From Frankiales bacterium (GTDB lineage: Bacteria > Actinomycetota > Actinomycetes > JAFAQI01): 5,929 nt of DNA. Shown piece after piece: positions 1 through 5,929 of the stretch. The notes beneath the pieces were generated by a model. That model did no database searches. It saw only the letters and a program-made list of their open reading frames with translations, and was not told the origin of the DNA. The stretch spans positions 1 to 5,929 of the forward strand of contig JAFAQI010000011.1 in the NCBI GenBank assembly GCA_019246495.1, written 5' to 3'. Position 1 is the first letter of the stretch. The number at the start of each line of letters is the position of its first letter. The position numbers and the translations under genes are program-made.

Positions 1-192
<192 letters not shown>

Positions 193-210
193 CATGCACG
201 TCCGCGCCCG

Positions 211-246
211 TTGCGGGAGAGCCGGTCCCGTCGCTACGGTCCGGTT
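211..246 (+). promoter_or_regulatory. Candidate leaderless promoter of the GNAT gene
   Basis: A -35-like TTGCGG lies at 211-216, followed by an 18-base spacer and a -10-like TACGGT (TAnnnT) at 235-240. Six bases later comes the ATG at 247, so transcription would start at or next to the A of the start codon. No Shine-Dalgarno sequence precedes this ATG, as expected for a leaderless mRNA. The TTG of the -35 box also opens a longer reading frame, but that would place coding sequence over the promoter. The CGGTCC hexamer occurs twice here (223-228 and 237-242), the second copy overlapping the -10; its meaning is unknown. Confidence 0.55.
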
Positions 247-858
247 ATGACGACAGCCCAGGTCAACGTCGCCCGCGCCACACGGAACGACGCGGCGACG
301 TTGGGAACGGCGCTCGCCGGCGCGTTCGCGGACGACCCGGTGTTCGGCTGGCTGATTCCGTTCGATGTCGCGCATCGCGACGAACGGCTGCGCACGTTCT
401 TCACGAGCATGGCGCGGTCATATCTCCGCCGCGACAAGCACGCCTACGTCGCCGGTGCGGGCGTCGCTGCGGCGTTGTGGTCGGCGCCCGGCTCGTGGGC
501 GCTGCCGCCGACCGAGATCGCCCGGGAGTCGCGTCCGGCGATGCAGGCCTTCGGGCGCAACCTCATCCGCGCGCTGCGTGTGCAGCTGCAGATCGAGGCC
601 GACCATCCGAAGGACCCGAAGCACTGGTATCTCGCCTACGTCGGCGTCGCTCCCGGTCACCAGGGCCAGGGCATCGGTTCGGTCGTGCTGCAAGAGGTGC
701 TCCGGCAAGCCGACGCGACGGGCACTCCGGCGTACCTCGAGTCGTCGAACGAGCGCAACCTCACCCTCTATGAGCGAAACGGCTTCCGCGTCACGTCGTC
801 GTTCCCGGCGCTCGGCAAGGGCCCGACGATCTGGCGCATGTGGCGCGACCCGCAGTGA
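247..858 (+). CDS. GNAT-family N-acetyltransferase, puromycin-acetyltransferase-like
   Basis: This 203-residue GNAT enzyme would transfer an acyl group from acyl-CoA to an amine and is probably cytosolic. The acetyl-CoA pyrophosphate loop (motif A) is clear: HWYLAYVGVAPGHQGQGIG around residues 126-144, with Q139-x-x-G142-x-G144. Motif B follows: YLESSNERNLTLYERNGF at 163-180, with N168, Y175 and G179. The N-terminus (ATRNDAATLGTALAGAFADD), the ALW strand near 76-78 and the C-terminus (GPTIWRMWR) resemble, from memory, the layout of puromycin N-acetyltransferase, and the length is close. That places it in the same broad subfamily but does not show puromycin as the substrate. I chose ATG 247 because it follows a good -10 at the right distance and the family homology begins just after it. 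The PLP enzyme starts 7 bases after its stop, so the two are probably co-transcribed. Confidence 0.9.
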   Translation: MTTAQVNVARATRNDAATLGTALAGAFADDPVFGWLIPFDVAHRDERLRTFFTSMARSYLRRDKHAYVAGAGVAAALWSAPGSWALPPTEIARESRPAMQAFGRNLIRALRVQLQIEADHPKDPKHWYLAYVGVAPGHQGQGIGSVVLQEVLRQADATGTPAYLESSNERNLTLYERNGFRVTSSFPALGKGPTIWRMWRDPQ

Positions 859-865
859 CCCCGGT

Positions 866-2275
<1,410 letters not shown>

Positions 2276-2624
2276 CCGCGGCGAGCGCGACGACAGCAGT
2301 TCCGCGCAGCCGCGGCACGTGCCCGCGCGCCATCGCAACACCCAGCAGCGCCGCGTCGGTCGTGTCGGCCACGCCTTGCACGACGAGCTGTTGCGGAACT
2401 GAGGACCCCGGCCGGGTGGCGAGAAGCGCGGACACGCCGACGGCCGTGTCACGGATGCCGAAGTAGGTGAACAGTCGTTGCATCGCCTTGTCGTCCGGCG
2501 CGGCACCCGCAAGCGCCGGCAGGCGTCGGCGTCCGCGCAGCAGGGCGACTCCCGCGCCGAGGCGCAGCAGGCCGGTGCCGACGGCAACGTTCCACTCTTG
2601 CGGAGTCGGTCGGCTGCCTGTCAT

Positions 2625-2659
2625 TGGCCCTGCCTATCAGACCGCCGCGGTGACGTCAG
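2625..2659 (-). promoter_or_regulatory. Candidate leaderless promoter of the small membrane protein
   Basis: Read on the minus strand, a -35-like CTGACG (2659-2654), a 17-base spacer and a -10-like TAGGCA (2636-2631) are followed 6 bases later by the ATG at 2624. There is no clear Shine-Dalgarno. The -10 lacks the final T of the TAnnnT consensus, so this is weaker than the GNAT promoter. The -35 overlaps a perfect TGACGTCA palindrome at 2651-2658, which also contains the stop codon of the TipAS gene. Confidence 0.35.
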
Positions 2660-3045
2660 CGCGCGCCGGTGCGCGCGGCGTTGGCCCGGATCGCGTCGGC
2701 GACATAGACAGCGAGTCCGAGAGCGACCTCGTCGTAGTGCGCAATGAAGCGCTCGTCGGCGACGTAGAGATCCGCGAGCGAGCGGTGCAGCGCAGGCGCG
2801 CACTCGTAGAACCAGCGGCTCAGATGCCGGCGGTGCTCTTCCGCGAGGTCCATCGCCGCGACGGCGTCGGCCGGGACACCGGCGTGCATCAGGTCGGCGA
2901 GTGCCTGCTCGAGGCCGCGCGCTTCGGCGCGGATCGTGTCCCAGTCCGCCGCGACATAGCGCGAGGCGCGGCGTTGCGATTCGCGGAACGCGTCGGTGTC
3001 ACCCCAGCGAGCGCGAGCTTCCTCGGCGTACGGCGCAGTCGGCAC
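2656..3045 (-). CDS. Stand-alone TipAS antibiotic-recognition domain protein
   Basis: This 129-residue protein is almost entirely a TipAS domain, the ligand-binding half of MerR-type regulators such as TipA, Mta and SkgA. Visible hallmarks in order: YAEEARARWGDTDAFRES (6-23), RYVAADWDTI (29-38), a long helix with LADLMHAGVPAD (49-60), EEHRRHLSRWFY (69-80), LHRSLADLYVADERF (86-100), HYDEVALGLAVYVADAIRAN (103-122). No MerR helix-turn-helix or coiled-coil linker precedes it: an in-frame TGA lies at 3049-3051, just before the GTG start at 3043-3045. The short GAGGC before the GTG is a weak Shine-Dalgarno. Known stand-alone relatives such as AlbA bind and sequester drugs, so drug binding is a reasonable inference. 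Cys82 aligns with the first of two cysteines in TipA; the second, which attaches thiopeptides, corresponds to Ser89 (alignment from memory). It lies 18 bases downstream of the cNMP-domain gene and is probably in the same operon. Confidence 0.9.
   Translation of the reverse strand: MPTAPYAEEARARWGDTDAFRESQRRASRYVAADWDTIRAEARGLEQALADLMHAGVPADAVAAMDLAEEHRRHLSRWFYECAPALHRSLADLYVADERFIAHYDEVALGLAVYVADAIRANAARTGAR
2660..2677. repeat. Inverted repeat with 7-bp stem at the 3' end of the TipAS gene
   Basis: The arms CGCGCGC (2660-2666) and GCGCGCG (2671-2677) flank a CGGT tetraloop, one base before the TipAS stop codon on the minus strand. It encodes part of the ARTGAR tail. It could act as a weak transcription attenuator between this gene and the membrane-protein gene, but no T-tract follows and alternating GC is common in this DNA. 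Confidence 0.3.
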
Positions 3046-3063
3046 GCCTCATTGTGCGCAGCG

Positions 3064-3492
3064 TCAGGCCGTCGCCGCCACTGCATTGACGCGAGCGAGC
3101 AGCGCCTCGCGCAGCGCGGGCCGCCGGTCGAGCAACGCTTGGAACTCCGCTGCGTCGATGTGCAGCAGGTCGAGCGGCGTCACCGCGGTGACGGTCGCGT
3201 TGCGCAGCCGGCCGGTGGCAAGTGCCATCTCGCCGACGACCGCACCAGCATCGAGAGTCGCGACGGTCGTCCCGGCAATCGCGACGCTCACGGTTCCGTC
3301 GAGGATCACGTAGCAGGAGTCCGCGGGCGTGTCCTGGTGGATGAGCGGCCAGTTTGCCGGCACCGACGAGTGCCGCGCGGAAGCCGCGAGGTCCGAAAGG
3401 TCGCGCATGCGGCAGCTGGCGAAGGCCGGCAGCGCAGCGAGACGGCGGGCAATGGTTGTCGTGTCGTGACGAAGCATGCCCAGAGGGTGCAT
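3064..3492 (-). CDS. Stand-alone cyclic-nucleotide-binding (CRP-type) domain protein
   Basis: This 142-residue protein consists of one cNMP-binding beta-roll and a C-terminal helix. The N-terminal helices (IARRLAALPAFASCRMRDL, 14-32) lead into the roll: CYVILDGTVSVAIAGTTVATL (60-80), then the phosphate-binding cassette GEMALATGRLRNATVTA (87-103), then DLLHIDAAEFQALLDRRP (108-125). Glu88 and Arg97 occupy the ribose- and phosphate-contacting positions known from CRP, so a nucleotide may be bound; the usual small residue after the arginine is Asn98 here. The protein ends after the C-helix, so it lacks the CRP helix-turn-helix and any effector domain. I used ATG 3490-3492, but a second in-frame ATG at 3475-3477 (Met6) has a promoter-like arrangement in front and may be the true start. 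It is the first gene of a probable operon with the TipAS protein and the small membrane protein. Confidence 0.87.
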   Translation of the reverse strand: MHPLGMLRHDTTTIARRLAALPAFASCRMRDLSDLAASARHSSVPANWPLIHQDTPADSCYVILDGTVSVAIAGTTVATLDAGAVVGEMALATGRLRNATVTAVTPLDLLHIDAAEFQALLDRRPALREALLARVNAVAATA

Positions 3493-3512
3493 TTCACCCG
3501 CACCACATGCAA
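3478..3512 (-). promoter_or_regulatory. Weak candidate promoter of the cNMP-domain operon
   Basis: On the minus strand, TTGCAT (3512-3507) is followed by 17 bases and CACCCT (3489-3484), whose last base is 6 bases before the in-frame ATG at 3477 (Met6). The spacing matches the leaderless pattern of the GNAT gene, but the -10 fits the consensus only at the second and sixth positions. If it is real, the protein is 137 rather than 142 residues long. Confidence 0.25.
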
Positions 3513-3552
3513 GGCCGCGCGCACGTGATGTCCGCCACGCGACACTTGCCGG

Positions 3553-3723
3553 GTGAGCGACAAGACAGCCGTGTCCTGCAGCTGGTGCGGCGCGACCGCC
3601 GATCCCGCGCCGGTCACCTGGACGGTGCAGACCGGAGCGCGCGGCATCGAGTACCTCTGCGAGTCGTGCACCCGCGACAACGTGCGCAAGATCGAGGGCA
3701 GCCTGCCGACCGAGTGGTGGTGA
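3553..3723 (+). CDS. Small CxxC...CxxC protein, putative zinc ribbon, 56 residues
   Basis: This short gene starts at GTG 3553 and stops at TGA 3721-3723. The protein has two cysteine pairs, C9-S-W-C12 and C36-E-S-C39, separated by a strand-rich stretch (VTWTVQTGARGIEYL, 21-35) and followed by a helix with RDNVRKIEG and an EWW C-terminus. This spacing is typical of a treble-clef or zinc-ribbon knuckle. I recall similar short conserved proteins in actinobacteria, with CxWCG, a W-T strand, CExC and a terminal WW, but no characterised function. It is too small for an enzyme; metal binding and protein or nucleic-acid contact are inferences. A -10-like GACACT (3541-3546) ends 6 bases before the GTG, with no matching -35 that I can see. 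It diverges from the cNMP-domain gene (60 bases between starts) and converges on the UbiB-family gene (9 bases between stops). Confidence 0.75.
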   Translation: MSDKTAVSCSWCGATADPAPVTWTVQTGARGIEYLCESCTRDNVRKIEGSLPTEWW

Positions 3724-3735
3724 GCTGCCGGCTCA
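3721..3735. repeat. Palindrome joining two convergent stop codons
   Basis: TGAGC (3721-3725) and GCTCA (3731-3735) form an inverted repeat around TGCCG. The first TGA is the stop of the small cysteine protein and the last TCA is the minus-strand TGA stop of the UbiB-family gene. The stem is only 5 bp with no T-tract, so terminator function is doubtful. Confidence 0.3.
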
Positions 3736-5040
3736 GCCGAAGCCGGGAAGCCAGCGCTCCATCTCCGCGCGGAACGGACCTTCGGCTTCGAGCTGGCACA
3801 GCACGCCGATGCCGCCGAGCGTCACGCGGTGGATCAGCAGATACGTCGGCGGCAGGTTCAGCTGCCGGCCCAGCGCGTTGGCGGGGGAGCGCGGGTCGGC
3901 GATGCGCGAGGCCTCGCGACGCAACCACGCGCGGGTGAAGTGGAACGTCTCGTCGCGGATCGGGTCGAGCATCGGTCGCAGGTAGTCGAGCACCGCGGCC
4001 GCGTCGACGTCGACCTCGGGACGCACGAAGTTCTCCTCGCGCAGCGCCGCCAGCACGGCGTCGGCGTCGTCGTCCAGAGCGAGGCTGACGATCTCGCCGA
4101 TCGGCCCGGGCAGGCCGTCCGGCAGCCGGTTCACCGCGCCGAAGTCGAGTGCCGCCAGCCGGCCGTCGGCCATCACGCGGTAGTTGCCCGGATGCGGATC
4201 GGCGTGCAGCAGACCGGCGCGCGCCGGTCCCGAGAACAGGAACCGCACATAGAGCAGACCTGCATGGTTGCGTTCTTCCGGCGTGCCGTCGCGAATGATG
4301 CTCGACAGCGGCCGGCCATCGGTCCACTCGGTGACGAGCACGCCGTCGGCAGAGTGCACGACGCCGGGCACGAAGATGTCGGGGTCCTCGGCGTACGCCG
4401 CGGCGAAAGCCGCTTGTGACTCGGCTTCGAGTGCGTAGTCGAGCTCTTCGGCGACGCGACTCTTGAGCTCCGCGATGAGCGGCTTGACATCGAGCCCAGG
4501 TGTGATGACCGCGAACAGCCGCGCGACGCGGGCGAGCTGGTTGAGGTCGGAGATCAGCGCCGCGCCCGCACCGGGGTATTGCAGCTTCACCGCGACGTCA
4601 CGGCCGTCGTGCCACACCGCACGGTGCACCTGGCCGATCGACGCGGCCGCAGCAGGCTTGTCGTCGAAGGACTGGAAGTGCTCGCTCCACTGCGGGCCGA
4701 GACCGCTGGCGAGCGCCTTGTGCACCGTCGACGGCGGCATCGGCGGGGCGGCGTCCTGCAACTTGGTCAGCGCCGCGCGATAGGGACCCGCGAGGTCCTC
4801 GGGAAGCGCGGCTTCGAAGATCGACAGGGCCTGGCCGAATTTCATCGCCCCGCCCTTGAGCTCGCCCAGGACGCGGAAGAGCTGCTCGGCAGTGCGCGCC
4901 TGGATCTCCGAGGCGACGATCTCCGCGGGACGTCCGCCGATGCGCTTGCCGATGCCGATGGTGGCCCGGCCGGCGACACCGAGGGGAAGCGTGGCGAGCT
5001 TGGCGCCGCGCGAAATGGCCCAGCGCGGGATCTCGCTCAC
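3733..5040 (-). CDS. ABC1/ADCK/UbiB-family atypical protein kinase-like protein
   Basis: This 435-residue protein has all the signature elements of the ABC1/UbiB family. The family-specific KxGQ motif is KFGQ at 67-70, inside [13 protein letters not shown]. The alanine-rich loop replacing the kinase glycine loop is [12 protein letters not shown] (130-140). The VAVK lysine is Lys152. The catalytic loop is HADPHPGN (279-286, Asp281) and the metal-binding DFG is at 299-301. Characterised relatives (UbiB in bacteria, COQ8/ADCK3 in mitochondria) have ATPase activity and support quinone-lipid biosynthesis at the membrane. No quinone genes are nearby, so the target here is unknown. I see no strong C-terminal membrane helix. 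I chose GTG 5038-5040, which gives [15 protein letters not shown]. An ATG at 5136 would add 32 Cys/Arg-rich residues and cover the divergent promoter region, and seems wrong. Transcription is divergent from the unknown gene at 5177. Confidence 0.92.
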   Translation of the reverse strand: MSEIPRWAISRGAKLATLPLGVAGRATIGIGKRIGGRPAEIVASEIQARTAEQLFRVLGELKGGAMKFGQALSIFEAALPEDLAGPYRAALTKLQDAAPPMPPSTVHKALASGLGPQWSEHFQSFDDKPAAAASIGQVHRAVWHDGRDVAVKLQYPGAGAALISDLNQLARVARLFAVITPGLDVKPLIAELKSRVAEELDYALEAESQAAFAAAYAEDPDIFVPGVVHSADGVLVTEWTDGRPLSSIIRDGTPEERNHAGLLYVRFLFSGPARAGLLHADPHPGNYRVMADGRLAALDFGAVNRLPDGLPGPIGEIVSLALDDDADAVLAALREENFVRPEVDVDAAAVLDYLRPMLDPIRDETFHFTRAWLRREASRIADPRSPANALGRQLNLPPTYLLIHRVTLGGIGVLCQLEAEGPFRAEMERWLPGFG

Positions 5041-5075
5041 CTGACCATTGTCCCGTTCGCCTGGATCCGCCGCAC
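5041..5075 (-). promoter_or_regulatory. Candidate leaderless promoter of the UbiB-family gene
   Basis: On the minus strand, GTGCGG (5075-5070), a 17-base spacer and GACAAT (5052-5047) are followed after 6 bases by the GTG start at 5040. GACAAT matches the TAnnnT-type -10 except at the first base. No Shine-Dalgarno precedes the GTG. The -35 is one base different from the TTGCGG in front of the GNAT gene. Confidence 0.35.
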
Positions 5076-5164
5076 GGCAACTCCGCGATCCATGTGGTCG
5101 GAACCGTCCGCAATGACTATTCATCGCCCACGGCAACGTCCCGATTCAAGAAGGGCACGGAACT

Positions 5165-5171
5165 AGGGGGT
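5165..5171 (+). promoter_or_regulatory. Shine-Dalgarno site fixing the start of the unknown 149-residue gene
   Basis: AGGGGGT ends 5 bases before GTG 5177. This purine-rich run supports that start over the out-of-frame GTG at 5170-5172. Unlike most genes in the window, this one looks Shine-Dalgarno-led, so its mRNA should have a 5' leader starting within the 136-base divergent gap 5041-5176. Confidence 0.55.
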
Positions 5172-5176
5172 GGATC

Positions 5177-5626
5177 GTGGACGACTGGTTCGGCTTCGTT
5201 GCCGCAGAGGCACCGGACGAGGGTGTCGTCACGGAGGTGATCCGGCCGGCGGCCGTCATCCCGGAAGAGGTTGCCCGCGTCATCCTCATGGAGCTCGCGC
5301 TGCGCGACGTCCGCGTCGGCGGCCTGTGGGAGGCGGAGCCCAGCGTGTGGCGCCGCTTCGACCGGCCATGGGACGGCGTGAACGGTACGGCGGGAAGTGC
5401 CGAGCTGCTCGGCACCATCCAGGTCGCCTACGGCGTTCCTACCCGCTACGAGATCACGCTGTTCCGCGCGACCGTTACGCGCCTCGGCAGTGACGGTGGC
5501 TGGGGCGTGAACGACTTGTGCAACGAAGCCCTCGGCTTCGGCGGCCTGACCCTCGCGACCTGTCCGCGCGCCGAACTGAAGCCGCCGCCCAGGCCGTTTC
5601 GGTTCGCTGACGCCGCAGCCGTGTGA
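5177..5626 (+). CDS. Unrecognised conserved-looking protein, 149 residues
   Basis: I do not recognise a named domain. The protein looks soluble, with no signal peptide or membrane helix. It opens with acidic DDWFGFVAAEAPDEG, then a likely helix PEEVARVILMELALRD (29-44), a Trp-rich stretch (GGLWEAEPSVWRRFDRPWDG, 48-67), a beta-type stretch LGTIQVAYGVPTRYEITLFR (78-97), and a Gly-rich end GWGVNDLCNEALGFGGLTLA (108-127), finishing with PPPRPFRF before an alanine tail. The two cysteines (115 and 129) are not arranged as a CxxC pair. The ordered composition and the good Shine-Dalgarno support a real gene; I have a faint memory of similar uncharacterised actinobacterial proteins. It is divergent from the UbiB-family gene, which could mean shared regulation. 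A hairpin follows 5 bases after its stop. Confidence 0.8.
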   Translation: MDDWFGFVAAEAPDEGVVTEVIRPAAVIPEEVARVILMELALRDVRVGGLWEAEPSVWRRFDRPWDGVNGTAGSAELLGTIQVAYGVPTRYEITLFRATVTRLGSDGGWGVNDLCNEALGFGGLTLATCPRAELKPPPRPFRFADAAAV

Positions 5627-5631
5627 CTAGT

Positions 5632-5653
5632 CCGTCCGTATCCACCCGGACGG
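5632..5653 (+). terminator. Possible intrinsic terminator-like hairpin
   Basis: CCGTCCG (5632-5638) and CGGACGG (5647-5653) form a perfect 7-bp GC-rich stem with an 8-base loop, starting 5 bases after the stop codon of the 149-residue gene. No T-run follows, but U-poor hairpins after stop codons are proposed as terminators in actinobacteria. The position is what one expects of a terminator. Confidence 0.4.
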
Positions 5654-5657
5654 CGCA

Positions 5658-5671
5658 GTCGTGGTCACGAC
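5658..5671. promoter_or_regulatory. Palindrome GTCGTG-GT-CACGAC, possible operator
   Basis: Six-base inverted arms with a 2-base centre sit in the 140-base gap between the 149-residue gene and the membrane-protein gene, about 95 bases before the latter's start. The shape suits a dimeric repressor, but repeats of this length occur by chance in DNA this GC-rich, and I see no second copy in the window. Confidence 0.25.
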
Positions 5672-5766
5672 GTGCTGTGCGCGCCGCGGCGTGCGGAGCA
5701 ACAGCCGTGTCGAGTTCGTTCCGATCTCGGATCAGAGGCAACCCCGGTTCCCCTGGTGAGGTCGAC

Positions 5767-5929
5767 GTGAACAGCGACAGCGAAGCCATCGCCCCGAGTG
5801 GTGATGTGGAGCCGTCCGATGTCGAGACGGCTCCGACGCCGAGCGGTCTGCCGCGTCCGAGTGCAGTCTTCATGCTCTTCCTCGTCCTCGCGGCAACCGT
5901 GCTGGGTTCGGTGCTGCCGGCGTATCTCG
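5767..5929 (+). CDS. N-terminal part of a membrane protein, incomplete at window edge
   Basis: The gene starts at GTG 5767, with GAGG (5758-5761) 5 bases upstream as Shine-Dalgarno, and runs off the window after 54 codons. The first 32 residues are hydrophilic, acidic and rich in Pro, Ser and Thr (SEAIAPSGDVEPSDVETAPT), as in a disordered cytosolic tail. A hydrophobic membrane helix follows at about 33-53 (AVFMLFLVLAATVLGSVLPA). With one basic residue (Arg30) just before the helix and no signal-peptidase site in view, it looks more like the first helix of a multi-pass protein or an anchor than a secreted protein. An in-frame GTG at 5707 would add 20 residues but has no better ribosome site. 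The family cannot be named from this fragment. Confidence 0.65.
   Translation, partial: MNSDSEAIAPSGDVEPSDVETAPTPSGLPRPSAVFMLFLVLAATVLGSVLPAYL

Noticed and set aside
365..865. Upstream extension of the PLP-enzyme frame to 365
   Set aside because: The frame is open but lies in another frame of the GNAT gene, is Arg/Ser-rich with no family likeness, and PLP-enzyme homology starts only after GTG 866.
2656..3492. A split fusion gene: cNMP domain and TipAS domain in the same reading frame
   Set aside because: They are in the same frame, but two in-frame TGA codons (3064-3066 and 3049-3051) separate them, each domain is complete, and a GTG start follows directly; TGA is the usual stop in this window.
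2467..3528. 353-codon plus-strand frame across the minus-strand trio
   Set aside because: It covers three minus-strand genes with clear domain content and has a low-complexity Arg-rich product.
5100..5126. ECF-sigma-type promoter (GGAACC at 5100-5105) for the 149-residue gene
   Set aside because: The sequence 16-18 bases downstream does not match a recognisable ECF -10, so a lone GGAAC-like word is not enough.
5041..5136. ATG 5136 as start of the UbiB-family protein
   Set aside because: The extra 32 residues are Cys/Arg-rich without family likeness and would cover the divergent promoter region; GTG 5040 fits the -10 spacing.

Overview
The window is ordinary-looking chromosomal DNA from a very GC-rich actinobacterium. 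The support for that is heavy G/C at third codon positions, frequent GTG starts, TGA and TAG stops, Shine-Dalgarno sites at only a few genes, and protein types common in soil actinomycetes (a TipAS domain, a puromycin-acetyltransferase-like GNAT, an ABC1/UbiB kinase, a small CxxC protein). I cannot name the genus. I see no phage, transposon, CRISPR, tRNA or rRNA.

Layout. Plus strand, 1-2275: the 3' end of a short-chain dehydrogenase (1-192), a GNAT acetyltransferase (247-858) and a PLP-dependent decarboxylase-family enzyme (866-2275), the last two only 7 bases apart. Minus strand, read right to left, 3492-2208: a stand-alone cyclic-nucleotide-binding domain, a stand-alone TipAS ligand-binding domain and a small four-helix membrane protein, with gaps of 18 and 31 bases. 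The membrane protein and the decarboxylase converge and overlap by 68 bases. Plus strand, 3553-3723: a 56-residue four-cysteine protein. Minus strand, 5040-3733: an ABC1/UbiB-family atypical kinase. Plus strand: an unrecognised 149-residue protein (5177-5626), then the N-terminus of a membrane protein that runs off the window (from 5767).

How the genes may work together. The GNAT-decarboxylase pair looks like a two-step module that could turn an amino acid into an N-acylated amine; this is inference. The minus-strand trio puts two sensor domains that normally sit in transcription factors (a CRP-type cNMP pocket and a TipA-type drug pocket) side by side, each without a DNA-binding domain, and with a membrane protein downstream. 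This is the most unusual part of the window. In the TipAS domain the position that I align, from memory, with the thiopeptide-attaching cysteine of TipA is a serine.

Several genes have a -10-like hexamer ending exactly 6 bases before the start codon and no Shine-Dalgarno. This fits leaderless transcription, which is common in actinobacteria. The clearest case is the GNAT gene.
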